Origin: an uncultured Eubacteriales bacterium
GTDB lineage: Bacteria; Bacillota; Clostridia; Christensenellales; Borkfalkiaceae
Reading direction: 5' to 3'
Length of the DNA: 8,200 nucleotides
Assembly (NCBI GenBank): GCA_900549005.1
Contig: URMT01000073.1
Coordinates: 1 to 8,200 of the forward strand
Shown: piece by piece, positions 1 through 6,485 of the stretch
Layout: every line of letters starts with the position of its first letter
How positions within the stretch are numbered: the first letter of the stretch is position 1
Position numbers and translations under genes: made by a program
The notes under the pieces: model-generated
The model's database searches: none
What the model was told of the DNA's origin: nothing
Seen by the model: the letters and a program-made list of their open reading frames with translations, nothing else

Positions 1-1008
1 GCCGTCTATCTCTATTATGTCGGCTCCGCTTCTGGCAATGCCCGAAGCTATCGCCGCAACGTTGTGCACTGCGGCAACCTTGACGATTACGGGCTTGGTG
101 TATGCAGTCGCCTCTTTTAGGCTGTAAATAAGCTGCCTTAAATCTTCTATCGAATAAATGTCGTGATGGGGCGCGGGCGAAATTGCGTCCACTCCCTTGG
201 GAATCATACGCGTCTTTGAAACGTCGTCGGAAATCTTCATTCCCGGCAGGTGCCCGCCTATGCCGGGCTTTGCGCCCTGGCCCATCTTGATTTCTATCGC
301 GGCGGCGCTCGTAAGGTATTGTTCGTGCACGCCGAACCTGCCCGAAGCCACCTGCACTATCGTGTTCTTGCCGTACTTATAGAAGTCGGAATGAAGTCCG
401 CCTTCGCCCGTGTTGTAGTAGATGCCCAGCTCCTCCGCCGCGCGGGCGAGCGAGGCGTGCGCGTTGTATGAAATGGAGCCGTAGCTCATCGCCGAAAACA
501 TAATCGGCGTGGTAAGCCTGAGCTGGGGCGGGAGATTGTCGACCAGCCTGCCGCGCGCGTCCCTCTTTATCTCCACGTCCTTTTTGCCGAGGTAGACGGT
601 TGTTTCCATCGGCTCGCGAAGGGGGTCTATGGGAGGGTTGGTGACCTGCGAGGCGTTGACCAGAATTTTATTGAAGTATATGGGGTTTTCGGTGGGGTTG
701 CCCATAGAAGAGAGCAGCACGCCGCCCGTATTCGCCTGCCTGTATACCTCGTTCATAGCCTGAACGGGCCAGTTATAGTTCACTTTGTAAGTGTCGTCGC
801 TCTTTACTATCTTCAACGCGTGCGTGGGGCACATACACACGCACCTGTGGCAGTTTACGCACTTGTTGCTGTCGGCAATCATCTTGCCCAGGTCCTTGTC
901 GTACCTGTGCACCTCGTTGGCGCACTGCCTTTCGCACACCCTGCACGCAATGCACAGGTCGGGGTTGCGCACGACCTCGTAATCTGCGGGTATAAATATG
1001 TCTTTCAT
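1..1008 (-). CDS. gltB: Glutamate synthase FMN-binding subunit with N-terminal 2x[4Fe-4S] ferredoxin domain (partial, C-terminus off the left edge)
   Basis: This is the synthase part of a split, archaeal/clostridial-type glutamate synthase, which uses ammonia and reducing equivalents to convert 2-oxoglutarate to glutamate on FMN. The frame is open from ATG at 1008 to base 1 (336 codons). Residues 19-29 have CxxCxxCxxxC and residues 50-60 have CVNCHRCVCMCP, two [4Fe-4S] cluster sites. From about residue 95 the Glu_synthase (FMN) domain follows: FSAMSYGSIS (171-180), GEGGLHSD (201-208), ASGRFGVHEQ (221-230), KMGQGAKPGIGGHLPG (241-256), ISPAPHHDI (276-284) and GADIIEIDG (328-336). The phosphate-binding glycines expected just after IDG are cut off; full-length relatives are roughly 500 residues, so about a third is missing. 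Start choice: AAGGAG at 1021-1016, 7 bases from ATG; the start overlaps the stop of the upstream amidotransferase gene (ATGA), so the two are translationally coupled. The GXGXG subunit and a flavin oxidoreductase partner would be expected further left (inference). Confidence 0.95.
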   Translation of the reverse strand, partial: MKDIFIPADYEVVRNPDLCIACRVCERQCANEVHRYDKDLGKMIADSNKCVNCHRCVCMCPTHALKIVKSDDTYKVNYNWPVQAMNEVYRQANTGGVLLSSMGNPTENPIYFNKILVNASQVTNPPIDPLREPMETTVYLGKKDVEIKRDARGRLVDNLPPQLRLTTPIMFSAMSYGSISYNAHASLARAAEELGIYYNTGEGGLHSDFYKYGKNTIVQVASGRFGVHEQYLTSAAAIEIKMGQGAKPGIGGHLPGMKISDDVSKTRMIPKGVDAISPAPHHDIYSIEDLRQLIYSLKEATAYTKPVIVKVAAVHNVAAIASGIARSGADIIEIDG

Positions 1009-2126
1009 CTGCCCACTCCTTCGCGCAGGGTATAAATGACGGGCTGGCCGCCCGCGGGCGCATAAATTTTATCGAGCTCGGGCTCGATTACCCTTATGCC
1101 GCATTCTTCCGACGAAACGAACGCCAAATCGCCCTTTTCGGCACACACCATAGAGCGCAGTTTAAGCCTGTCGTTGAGCGCCATAAGGCCGCCTTCGAAC
1201 CCGAAAATTATGGAGAAGGGGCCGTTGATGAGCAGCGAGGGGAAGGCCTTGCGCAGGAAAATTTCCTGGCGGCGGTCTTCGGGACTCTTGTCGTCTATCG
1301 TAGACCAGAACGAGGCGGAAATGACCTTTGCCACCTCTTCGAGAGTGAGTTTTTTTACCCTTAAAAGGAAGTCTATTACGTAGGTTATTACCTCGGTATC
1401 GGTCTGCAAGTTGCACTTGTAGCCGAACATCTCTATGTAGCGGCGGTTGGCGTCGTAAGAAGAAATTTCGCCGTTATGCACCACCGAATAGTCGAGAAGG
1501 CCGAAGGGATGAGCGCCGCCCCACCAGCCGGGGGTGTTTGTGGGGTACCTGCCGTGGCTGGTCCACATATAGCCCTCGTACTCCTCGTCAAGAAGGAAAA
1601 ACCTGCCTATGTCTTCGGGGAAGCCCACGCCCTTGAATATGCCCATATTCTTGCCGCTGGAAAAGACGAAGGCGCCCTTTATGTCGGTATTTATTCTGTT
1701 TACGCACTTAACCACGTACTGCTGTTCGTCGAGAAGGGAGTTTGCAAGGCGCTTTGAAAGGGGATATAAAAAGTAGCGGAATATGAGCGGTTCGCCCGTC
1801 ACTCCCCGCACCTTCCTCGTCTTCATCTCCGAGGAATACACCACCTCGAAATGCGCGGCAAGGTAATCTTCCGTCTCTTTGCGCGCTGTGCGGTCGTCGA
1901 AAAAGAGGTGAAAGGCGTAATAATCTTTATAGTCGGGATATATTCCGTAGCCCGCAAAGCCGCCGCCCAGGCCGTTAGACCTGTCGTGCATAGTGGCTAT
2001 CGAACGTATTATCTTGTCGCCCGTCATACGGTTGCCGCTCCTGTCGATGATGGCGCTCACGGCACAGCCTGACGGTATTCTTACTTCGCCCTCCAAGGGC
2101 GCAAATTCATTCTCCGACGTAAACAT
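1005..2126 (-). CDS. Glutamate synthase class II glutamine amidotransferase subunit
   Basis: Stand-alone glutaminase (GATase type 2) subunit of a split glutamate synthase. It hydrolyses glutamine and hands the ammonia to the FMN subunit encoded immediately downstream. From ATG at 2126 the product is 373 residues. The presumed nucleophile is Cys21 in IPSGCAVSAI; in this family an N-terminal propeptide is removed to expose the Cys. Other hallmarks are DRSNGLGGGFAGYG (48-61), HGRYPTNTPGWWGGAHPF (191-208, substrate Arg and WW/HPF loop), HNGEIS (217-222), TDTEV (242-246) and NDRLKLR...SSEE (about 318-341). A TTG start at 2204 would add 26 residues, but the internal ATG has GGAG at 2136-2133 with a 6-base spacer and puts the Cys at a normal propeptide distance. 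The stop overlaps the next start by 4 bases. A strong promoter lies about 130 bases upstream. Known family members contain the GATase fold only, so the lack of a synthase domain is normal for the split enzyme. It could be called gltB1 or glxB-like; its role is clear from the neighbour. Confidence 0.93.
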   Translation of the reverse strand: MFTSENEFAPLEGEVRIPSGCAVSAIIDRSGNRMTGDKIIRSIATMHDRSNGLGGGFAGYGIYPDYKDYYAFHLFFDDRTARKETEDYLAAHFEVVYSSEMKTRKVRGVTGEPLIFRYFLYPLSKRLANSLLDEQQYVVKCVNRINTDIKGAFVFSSGKNMGIFKGVGFPEDIGRFFLLDEEYEGYMWTSHGRYPTNTPGWWGGAHPFGLLDYSVVHNGEISSYDANRRYIEMFGYKCNLQTDTEVITYVIDFLLRVKKLTLEEVAKVISASFWSTIDDKSPEDRRQEIFLRKAFPSLLINGPFSIIFGFEGGLMALNDRLKLRSMVCAEKGDLAFVSSEECGIRVIEPELDKIYAPAGGQPVIYTLREGVGR

Positions 2127-2132
2127 ACCCTG

Positions 2133-2136
2133 CTCC
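2133..2136 (-). promoter_or_regulatory. Ribosome binding site deciding the amidotransferase start
   Basis: GGAG on the minus strand, 6 bases upstream of ATG 2126-2124. It favours this ATG over the longer TTG start at 2204. The 3' foot of a 7-bp hairpin (2138-2154) ends 2 bases upstream of it. Confidence 0.75.
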
Positions 2137-2137
2137 G

Positions 2138-2154
2138 CGGCGGGATTCCCGCCG
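2138..2154 (-). promoter_or_regulatory. Hairpin abutting the amidotransferase ribosome binding site
   Basis: Perfect 7-bp GC-rich inverted repeat CGGCGGG/CCCGCCG with a 3-base loop, ending 2 bases before the Shine-Dalgarno GGAG. The structure itself is seen in the sequence. A role in translation initiation or mRNA stability is inference; it does not occlude the GGAG by itself. Confidence 0.55.
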
Positions 2155-2261
2155 AAAATGTGTATAGTTGCACGATTTTGCGAAAAAGGCCTGCAAATAT
2201 GCAAAACCCGCCCGCGCCGTGCATAAAAATGCGGACATTGCCGCCTTTACGGTTCCCTGTT

Positions 2262-2291
2262 ATTATATAAAAAAACGCGCCTTCAAGTCAA
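2262..2291 (-). promoter_or_regulatory. Sigma-70/A-type promoter of the glutamate synthase operon
   Basis: The -35 TTGACT is at 2291-2286 and the -10 TATAAT at 2267-2262, separated by 18 bases that include a T-run. A start near 2255 would give a leader of about 130 bases before ATG 2126. It is the best promoter match in the gap and reads toward the glutamate synthase genes, so these are probably transcribed separately from clcA. Confidence 0.8.
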
Positions 2292-2423
2292 GCTAATAGG
2301 TTATTCAAAAGGCAATTAAACGCCCGCCCATTCGTTTGATTATATTATAGAAAGTATAAGTCCGGCTTATGGTTCGCCGCACCAACCGGCCGGAAAAGGC
2401 GCAAAACGCGCTTAAAACGCGGC

Positions 2424-2451
2424 GCGGCAGGACTTTTTTAACTCCTGCCGC
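2424..2451 (-). terminator. Candidate transcription terminator downstream of clcA
   Basis: Perfect 9-bp inverted repeat GCGGCAGGA/TCCTGCCGC with a 10-base loop that is mostly a homopolymer run, 83 bases after the clcA stop. On the minus strand no long U-tract follows directly; the next T-runs are only four bases each, several bases downstream. It is a strong stem in the right place but not a textbook rho-independent terminator. Confidence 0.45.
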
Positions 2452-2533
2452 ATTGTGCCGTACGCCTTTGCCTCGGCGTCTGCCGCAAAATTTACATAAT
2501 TTACCTGAACGGCCGCCGTGCAGGCCGCCGCGG

Positions 2534-4141
2534 TTATTTGCCGTCGGGCTCGCCCACTATGTCGGCAAGGTACGCCTTTACGTCCTCTTCCGAGGCGGCA
2601 ACGCACTCGAAGGTTATGAAGTCGCCCGCCGAAAGCCTGGTCTTGCCGTCGGGGACGAAGCGGCCGCCCTCCGCATTTTCAACCTCCACCACCATTCCGC
2701 CCGCAGGCCATAGCACCGAACGGATGCTGCGGCCGTCGGCATACGAGCCCTCTGCAACCTGCAAACGCACCCTGCGCTTTGAGGCGCTGACACGGGCGTT
2801 CTGCTCCTTTACTATAAAATCGAGGCTCTTTTCGAACACCGATTCCGTTCTGAACAGCTCGCCGACGATAAAACCTATGCCCACGCCGAGGAGGGCGGGA
2901 AGAAGGTTCTGGAACTGCCCCGTGAACTCGAATATCATCACAAGTCCCGTTATGGGCGCGCGCACCACTGTGGTGAAGTAGGCCGCCATAGTTATGACGA
3001 TTATATAGTCGGACATTGCGGAATCCATTCCCGCGCTTTCAAACCCGAGGCAAAGCAGTGCGCCCAGCCCTGCGCCCGTTGCAAGCACGGGCACGAATAT
3101 GCCGTACGGCATACCGCATCCGACGGCAAGTATGGTGGAAATAAACCTGAAAACCACCACTATGGCGAGCGTGGCGGCAACAGACAGTCCGAATATTTTT
3201 ATAAACTCTCCTTCGTGCGCGGAGCCGAGCGATTCTATGAACGAATGGCCGCCGCCCATAGCGTACACCGAAATAAGGCCGAACGCACCCGCGACGAAAA
3301 AGGGAATTATATACCTGCCCGCGCCCTTGAAGAAGGTTATCTTTTTGAAGCCCCTGCGCGCGAGCAGCATAAGGTGATAGAAGGCTACGCCCAGAAGCGC
3401 CGCGCACAGCGCGGCTATCGCCGTATACAGGTAGCCCATAGGCTCCATAGGGGCGAACTCGAAAGAAACGAAGGTAAAGCCCGTGGAAAAGCCCATTGCA
3501 TAGCGCATAAGGTTGCGCACGGTGAGCGAGATGAGCACGCTTACCGCCGAACAGGTGAACACCTGCGCCGAGAACGAGCGGAACGCCTCTTCCATTGCGA
3601 ACACCAGCCCCGTCACGGGCGCGTTGAACGCCGCGGCAAGGCCCGCGGAAGAACCCGCGGCAATCTGCAACCTGCGCACCATAAACGAACGCCTTGTAAT
3701 TGCCGCCGCGCCGTCGCCCGCACAGCCGCCTATTTGCAGCGAAGGGCCTTCGCTGCCCGCAGGAAGCCCCATAAACACGCACGCGAGCGAAGCGGCGAAC
3801 ATAGAACACATAACAACATACCACTTGAAGCGCAGCAGGCCGCGCGCCGCGCCCTCTATCTGCGGAACGCCGCTGCCGCGTATCATCGGTATAAAGCGCG
3901 TAGCCGTTCCTATGACGAGCGCGCCCGCGAACAGCCCGATGAACAGCAGGGGCACGAAGACGGGATTTTCCGCCACAAGCATATACAGCTGCGCCGATTT
4001 TTCCTCTGCGATTGCCGTAAGAATGTTGTAGAGCGTGACCACCGTGCCCGCAAAAAGACCCGTGAATATGCTGAGAACAACGAGGTTTATGCCGTATTCA
4101 GAAAGGGCGCGCAGTCTGCGCGAAAATTTACCTTTCACCAT
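2534..4141 (-). CDS. clcA: ClC-family Cl-/H+ antiporter with C-terminal TrkA-C (RCK-C) domain
   Basis: Inner-membrane chloride transporter of the ClC superfamily, 535 residues. The selectivity and gating motifs are intact: GSGVP (89-93, central Ser), GSEGPSLQIG (129-138, with E131 at the extracellular gating-glutamate position) and GIFVP (347-351). FAMEE (181-185) places E185 at the position of the internal proton glutamate (E203 in E. coli ClC), so proton-coupled exchange is more likely than a passive channel. The membrane part spans about 15-430. A soluble tail (about 450-535) resembles TrkA-C: RVRLQVAEGSYADG followed by the VPDGKTRLSAGDF region, a possible regulatory ligand-binding module; no CBS domains are seen. 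The start ATG at 4141 has a GGGTGGA Shine-Dalgarno-like run (4150-4144). It has its own consensus promoter and follows the amt terminator, so it is probably monocistronic. Known roles of relatives are acid resistance and chloride/pH homeostasis; a link to ammonium uptake next door is inference. Confidence 0.93.
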   Translation of the reverse strand: MVKGKFSRRLRALSEYGINLVVLSIFTGLFAGTVVTLYNILTAIAEEKSAQLYMLVAENPVFVPLLFIGLFAGALVIGTATRFIPMIRGSGVPQIEGAARGLLRFKWYVVMCSMFAASLACVFMGLPAGSEGPSLQIGGCAGDGAAAITRRSFMVRRLQIAAGSSAGLAAAFNAPVTGLVFAMEEAFRSFSAQVFTCSAVSVLISLTVRNLMRYAMGFSTGFTFVSFEFAPMEPMGYLYTAIAALCAALLGVAFYHLMLLARRGFKKITFFKGAGRYIIPFFVAGAFGLISVYAMGGGHSFIESLGSAHEGEFIKIFGLSVAATLAIVVVFRFISTILAVGCGMPYGIFVPVLATGAGLGALLCLGFESAGMDSAMSDYIIVITMAAYFTTVVRAPITGLVMIFEFTGQFQNLLPALLGVGIGFIVGELFRTESVFEKSLDFIVKEQNARVSASKRRVRLQVAEGSYADGRSIRSVLWPAGGMVVEVENAEGGRFVPDGKTRLSAGDFITFECVAASEEDVKAYLADIVGEPDGK

Positions 4142-4176
4142 ATTCCACCCGAAAAATTGCTTATTTCCACGCAGAC

Positions 4177-4206
4177 ATTATACCACCCCGCGCGCGCGTG
4201 TGTCAA
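4177..4206 (-). promoter_or_regulatory. Consensus promoter of clcA
   Basis: The -35 TTGACA (4206-4201) and -10 TATAAT (4182-4177) are both perfect consensus, 18 bases apart, with an extended -10 TG one base upstream of TATAAT. The predicted start is near 4170, leaving a leader of about 29 bases. The spacer is dominated by alternating CG/TG steps. Confidence 0.88.
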
Positions 4207-4233
4207 AGCGTTTTGCCGCAAAGAGATACCGCG

Positions 4234-4264
4234 CAAAAGAAAAGCCCGCAAGCATAGCTTGCGG
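4234..4264 (-). terminator. Rho-independent terminator of amt
   Basis: Perfect 8-bp stem CCGCAAGC/GCTTGCGG with a 3-base loop (4264-4246), then GC and a U-rich tail CTTTTCTTTT on the minus strand, starting 45 bases past the amt stop. It separates amt from the clcA promoter immediately downstream. Confidence 0.9.
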
Positions 4265-4308
4265 ACTCTTCTTGTATCTATGAGAGAGCGGGGTGAACTG
4301 AATGAAAA

Positions 4309-6099
4309 TTATTCTGCGGGAGCGGGTTCGGGCTCGTTGGTGAGCGCCTCCATTCCCGTTTCGCCGGTGCGGACGCGCATTACGTTCTCTATGCCCGTCA
4401 CAAAAATCTTGCCTGCGCCGTACTTGCCGTCGTCCAGCACTTTCTGCGCAACGGCAACCACCATCTTGGGGTCTACCGTGCTTACCACTATTTCAACCTG
4501 TACTTTTGGCAGCAGGTGCATAGTCGTCTTTACGCCCCTGTACTGGCCGGTTTTGCCCGCCTGAGTGCCGCAGCCCATTACGTTGGTCACGGTCATTCCG
4601 GTTACGCCTATCTTGGCCATAGCGTCCTTCAAGGTGAGGAACTTCTCCTGGCCGGTTATTATAGTAATCTTTGTATACTTGCTTTCGTTTGCGGGAGCAA
4701 GGTCGATATTCGCGGGAACGACGCCCGAGATATCCACGTCGTCCCCCTCTCCGTCATACGAGGGAACGGAGGGAACGAAGTCGGGGTAGGAAGAAGTGAG
4801 ACCGTGCTCGCATATATCCAGGCCGATGAGTTCCTCTTCGGGATTGCAGCGGAGGCCGTTCCACGTCTTGCCGTAGGCAATTACTTCCGCGGGCTTTACC
4901 GTCTTGTACTTTATCATAACGGGCACGTACTTTATTGCCGCGAAGAAGATAATCATACATACCGTAGTCCAGGCGAGTATGGTGACTATGCCGAGAAGCT
5001 GAATACCTAAAAGCTCCCAGCTGCCCGAATAGAAGAGGCCGTTTTCCACGTCGAAGAAGCCGACGGCGACTATGCCCCATATGCCGTTGGCAAAATGAAC
5101 GGGCACGGCGCCCACGCAGTCGTCGAGGTGGAGCTTGTGTTCGAGCAGCCAGGTGACGCCCATTACGAGGAAGCCTGAAACTATGCCTATCACAAGCGAG
5201 CCTATGATATCCACGTTAGAGCAGCCTGCCGTCACGCCTACGAGGCCTGCGAGCGAGGCGTTCATACTCATCACGAGGTCGGGCTTTTTGTTGCGTATCC
5301 AGGTGTAAATCATCGCCACGAGCAATGCAACCGAGGGAGCGATTGTGGTGGTGACGAAAATTCTTGCGAGCTGGCCTTCTTCCGTTGCGGCGGCGCCGTT
5401 GAAGCCGTACCAGCCGAACCAGAGTATGAGCACGCCCAGCGCGCCTATGGTCATATTGTGGCCCTGAATTGCGTTTACCTTTATTACTTTGCCGTTTTCG
5501 TCGCGCTCGAACTTGCCGATGCGCGCGCCGAGGAAGATTATGCCGATAAGCGAAGCGGTGCCGCCTACCGTATGTATTGCGCCCGAACCTGCGAAGTCGA
5601 CGAATCCGACGCCGAGGTTTACGAGCCAGCCCTGCGAATTCCATACCCAACCCGCTTCAACGGGATATACTATGAGGGAAATCATAGCCGAGTATACGCA
5701 GTAAGCCAGAAAGCGGGTTCTTTCTGCCATAGCGCCCGAAACTATCGTTGCGGCGGTTGCGCAGAACACGAGGTTGAACACGAAACTTGCGGCGGTAGAT
5801 ACGGCCTCGTCATATACGGCCTGCCCCACTGCCTCCGCGCCGTCGAACAAAGTCCGGAAGCAGGAGAAGATATCCAGGTTGGGAACGCCTATGAAGCCAG
5901 CCACGTAGTCAACGCCCATCATCAGCCCGAAGCCGAGGAAGAGGAAGCATACGCAGCCGATACAGAAATCGACAAAGTTCTTGAACAGAATGTTGCCTGT
6001 GTTTTTTGCCCTGGTGAAACCTGTTTCGACCATAGCAAAGCCGCACTGCATAAAGAATACTAACGCCGCGCCGATGAGAAGCCAAGCAGTCCAAGTCAT
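4309..6099 (-). CDS. amt: Ammonium transporter (Amt) fused to a C-terminal P-II signalling domain
   Basis: Membrane ammonium channel of the Amt/Mep/Rh family, 596 residues, about 400-430 of them the usual Amt domain. It opens with CGFAMVETGFTRAKN (19-33). The twin pore histidines are H176 (GSGAIH) and H335 (VPVHFANG). A cytoplasmic tail (about 400-440) and an acidic, Pro/Ser-rich linker (about 440-473) lead to a P-II domain (about 475-590). That domain aligns without gaps to E. coli GlnB with an offset of 474: Q513 (Q39), K532 (K58), K564 (K90), R575 and R577 (R101/R103) and RTGE are kept. The uridylylated Tyr51 is Thr525, Arg38 is Thr512 and Asp88 is Ala562. Uridylylation at the usual site is therefore impossible, while 2-oxoglutarate/ATP sensing is plausible (inference). 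P-II proteins normally block Amt as separate trimers; here the regulator is tethered. ATG 6099 is preceded by GGAAG 8 bases away. A terminator follows the gene, and glutamine synthetase lies upstream. Confidence 0.95.
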   Translation of the reverse strand: MTWTAWLLIGAALVFFMQCGFAMVETGFTRAKNTGNILFKNFVDFCIGCVCFLFLGFGLMMGVDYVAGFIGVPNLDIFSCFRTLFDGAEAVGQAVYDEAVSTAASFVFNLVFCATAATIVSGAMAERTRFLAYCVYSAMISLIVYPVEAGWVWNSQGWLVNLGVGFVDFAGSGAIHTVGGTASLIGIIFLGARIGKFERDENGKVIKVNAIQGHNMTIGALGVLILWFGWYGFNGAAATEEGQLARIFVTTTIAPSVALLVAMIYTWIRNKKPDLVMSMNASLAGLVGVTAGCSNVDIIGSLVIGIVSGFLVMGVTWLLEHKLHLDDCVGAVPVHFANGIWGIVAVGFFDVENGLFYSGSWELLGIQLLGIVTILAWTTVCMIIFFAAIKYVPVMIKYKTVKPAEVIAYGKTWNGLRCNPEEELIGLDICEHGLTSSYPDFVPSVPSYDGEGDDVDISGVVPANIDLAPANESKYTKITIITGQEKFLTLKDAMAKIGVTGMTVTNVMGCGTQAGKTGQYRGVKTTMHLLPKVQVEIVVSTVDPKMVVAVAQKVLDDGKYGAGKIFVTGIENVMRVRTGETGMEALTNEPEPAPAE

Positions 6100-6114
6100 A
6101 AAATTATCTTCCGA

Positions 6115-6128
6115 TTAAAAATTTTTAA
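6115..6128. repeat. AT-only 14-bp perfect palindrome upstream of amt
   Basis: TTAAAAATTTTTAA is a perfect palindrome lying directly upstream of the amt Shine-Dalgarno. It could be an operator or simply an AT-rich translation-enhancing tract. Confidence 0.6.
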
Positions 6129-6175
6129 GCGGGAAGGCCGCGTAATCCGGCCATATGCGGCGGGCAATTCAAAGG

Positions 6176-6199
6176 TCTGTGTAAAAAATCTGTGTAAAA
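6176..6199. repeat. Tandem 11-bp direct repeat upstream of amt
   Basis: TCTGTGTAAAA occurs twice exactly (6176-6186 and 6189-6199, plus strand), with a 13-base period, 77-100 bases before the amt start. Exact short repeats in an upstream region are typical of regulator binding sites, but no regulator is known here. Confidence 0.65.
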
Positions 6200-6358
6200 T
6201 TCTTTAAAAAACTGCCGCCCCGTCCCGCAGGGTTTATTGGAAAATATTTTATGTACGCGTAAAAAACTGCTCTCTCATCTGCCGCCGTGCGGCAAAACTT
6301 ACGCCGTTACACTCCGCCTTTGCGGGCGGAAAAATTTTGTTACAGTATATGTTGCAAC

Positions 6359-6403
6359 CTGCGCGCCGCACGCGCCCTTACATTTTGCGCGGGCGGCGCG
6401 CAG
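6359..6403. promoter_or_regulatory. Strong stem-loop in the glutamine synthetase-amt gap
   Basis: CTGCGCGCCGC (6359-6369) and GCGGCGCGCAG (6393-6403) form a perfect 11-bp stem. After one A/G mismatch, 5 more G-C pairs (6371-6375 with 6387-6391) close an 11-base loop. No U-tract follows on either strand. It could be a factor-dependent terminator, an mRNA 3' stabiliser for the glutamine synthetase transcript or part of an amt leader. Confidence 0.6.
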
Positions 6404-6427
6404 ATTTACTTTAAAAGTTACGTTAGT

Positions 6428-6444
6428 TGCGGCATATTGCCGCA
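6428..6444. repeat. Small hairpin after the glutamine synthetase stop
   Basis: TGCGGCA/TGCCGCA forms a perfect 7-bp stem with a 3-base loop, beginning 41 bases past the stop codon. A run of Ts comes only about 14 bases later, so it is at best a weak terminator. Confidence 0.45.
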
Positions 6445-6485
6445 TCAATTACTTTTTTTGTCTTGTATTTTTGCCGCCGATACCC

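Larger units (their letters stand above)
2127..2533. other. Intergenic region between clcA and the glutamate synthase genes
   Basis: This 407-bp gap contains, in transcription order, an imperfect GGCCGCCG duplication just after the clcA stop (2530-2511), a 9-bp hairpin (2451-2424), an AT-rich stretch with a lone TATAAT (2349-2344), the glt promoter (2291-2262) and an approximately 130-base leader ending in the RBS-adjacent hairpin. I see no convincing short gene: open frames here lack ribosome binding sites and recognisable sequence. Confidence 0.6.
6100..6485. other. Structured intergenic/leader region between glutamine synthetase and amt
   Basis: This 386-bp gap has no convincing gene. In transcription order it holds hairpins at 6444-6428, 6403-6359 (the strongest), 6330-6313 and 6294-6280, a T6 run after a weak 4-bp stem (6230-6206), a tandem 11-bp repeat (6199-6176) and a 14-bp palindrome (6128-6115) just upstream of the amt ribosome binding site. 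No single strong sigma-70 promoter is obvious. A TATACT box at 6349-6344 lacks a -35, so amt could be read from glutamine synthetase or from a non-standard promoter. I do not recognise a known riboswitch. Confidence 0.6.

Noticed and set aside
2127..2204. N-terminal extension of the amidotransferase from a TTG at 2204
   Set aside because: No good ribosome binding site, it would push the catalytic Cys to position 47, and it would include the RBS and hairpin of the better ATG at 2126.
2344..2349. TATAAT on the minus strand as a second glt promoter
   Set aside because: No acceptable -35 at 16-18 bases upstream (best is CCATAA); the promoter at 2291-2262 is far better.
3215..4564. Very long open frame (449 codons) on the plus strand opposite clcA and its promoter
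   Set aside because: The translation is Arg/Ala/His/Glu-rich with no membrane or domain pattern, it crosses the clcA promoter and amt terminator, and it is the expected mirror of GC-rich codons in clcA and amt.
5458..6063. 201-codon plus-strand open frame opposite amt
   Set aside because: Antisense shadow of a strongly conserved Amt coding sequence; the product resembles no family and has no supported start.
6313..6330. Stem TCCGCC/GGCGGA followed on the plus strand by AAAAATTTT as a terminator
   Set aside because: Only 6 bp, the run after it on the plus strand starts with A, and no plus-strand gene needs it; on the minus strand no T-tract follows.
6299..6445. Minus-strand 48-codon open frame after glutamine synthetase, starting ATGCGGCAA
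   Set aside because: No Shine-Dalgarno, passes straight through the strong hairpin, and the composition is not protein-like.
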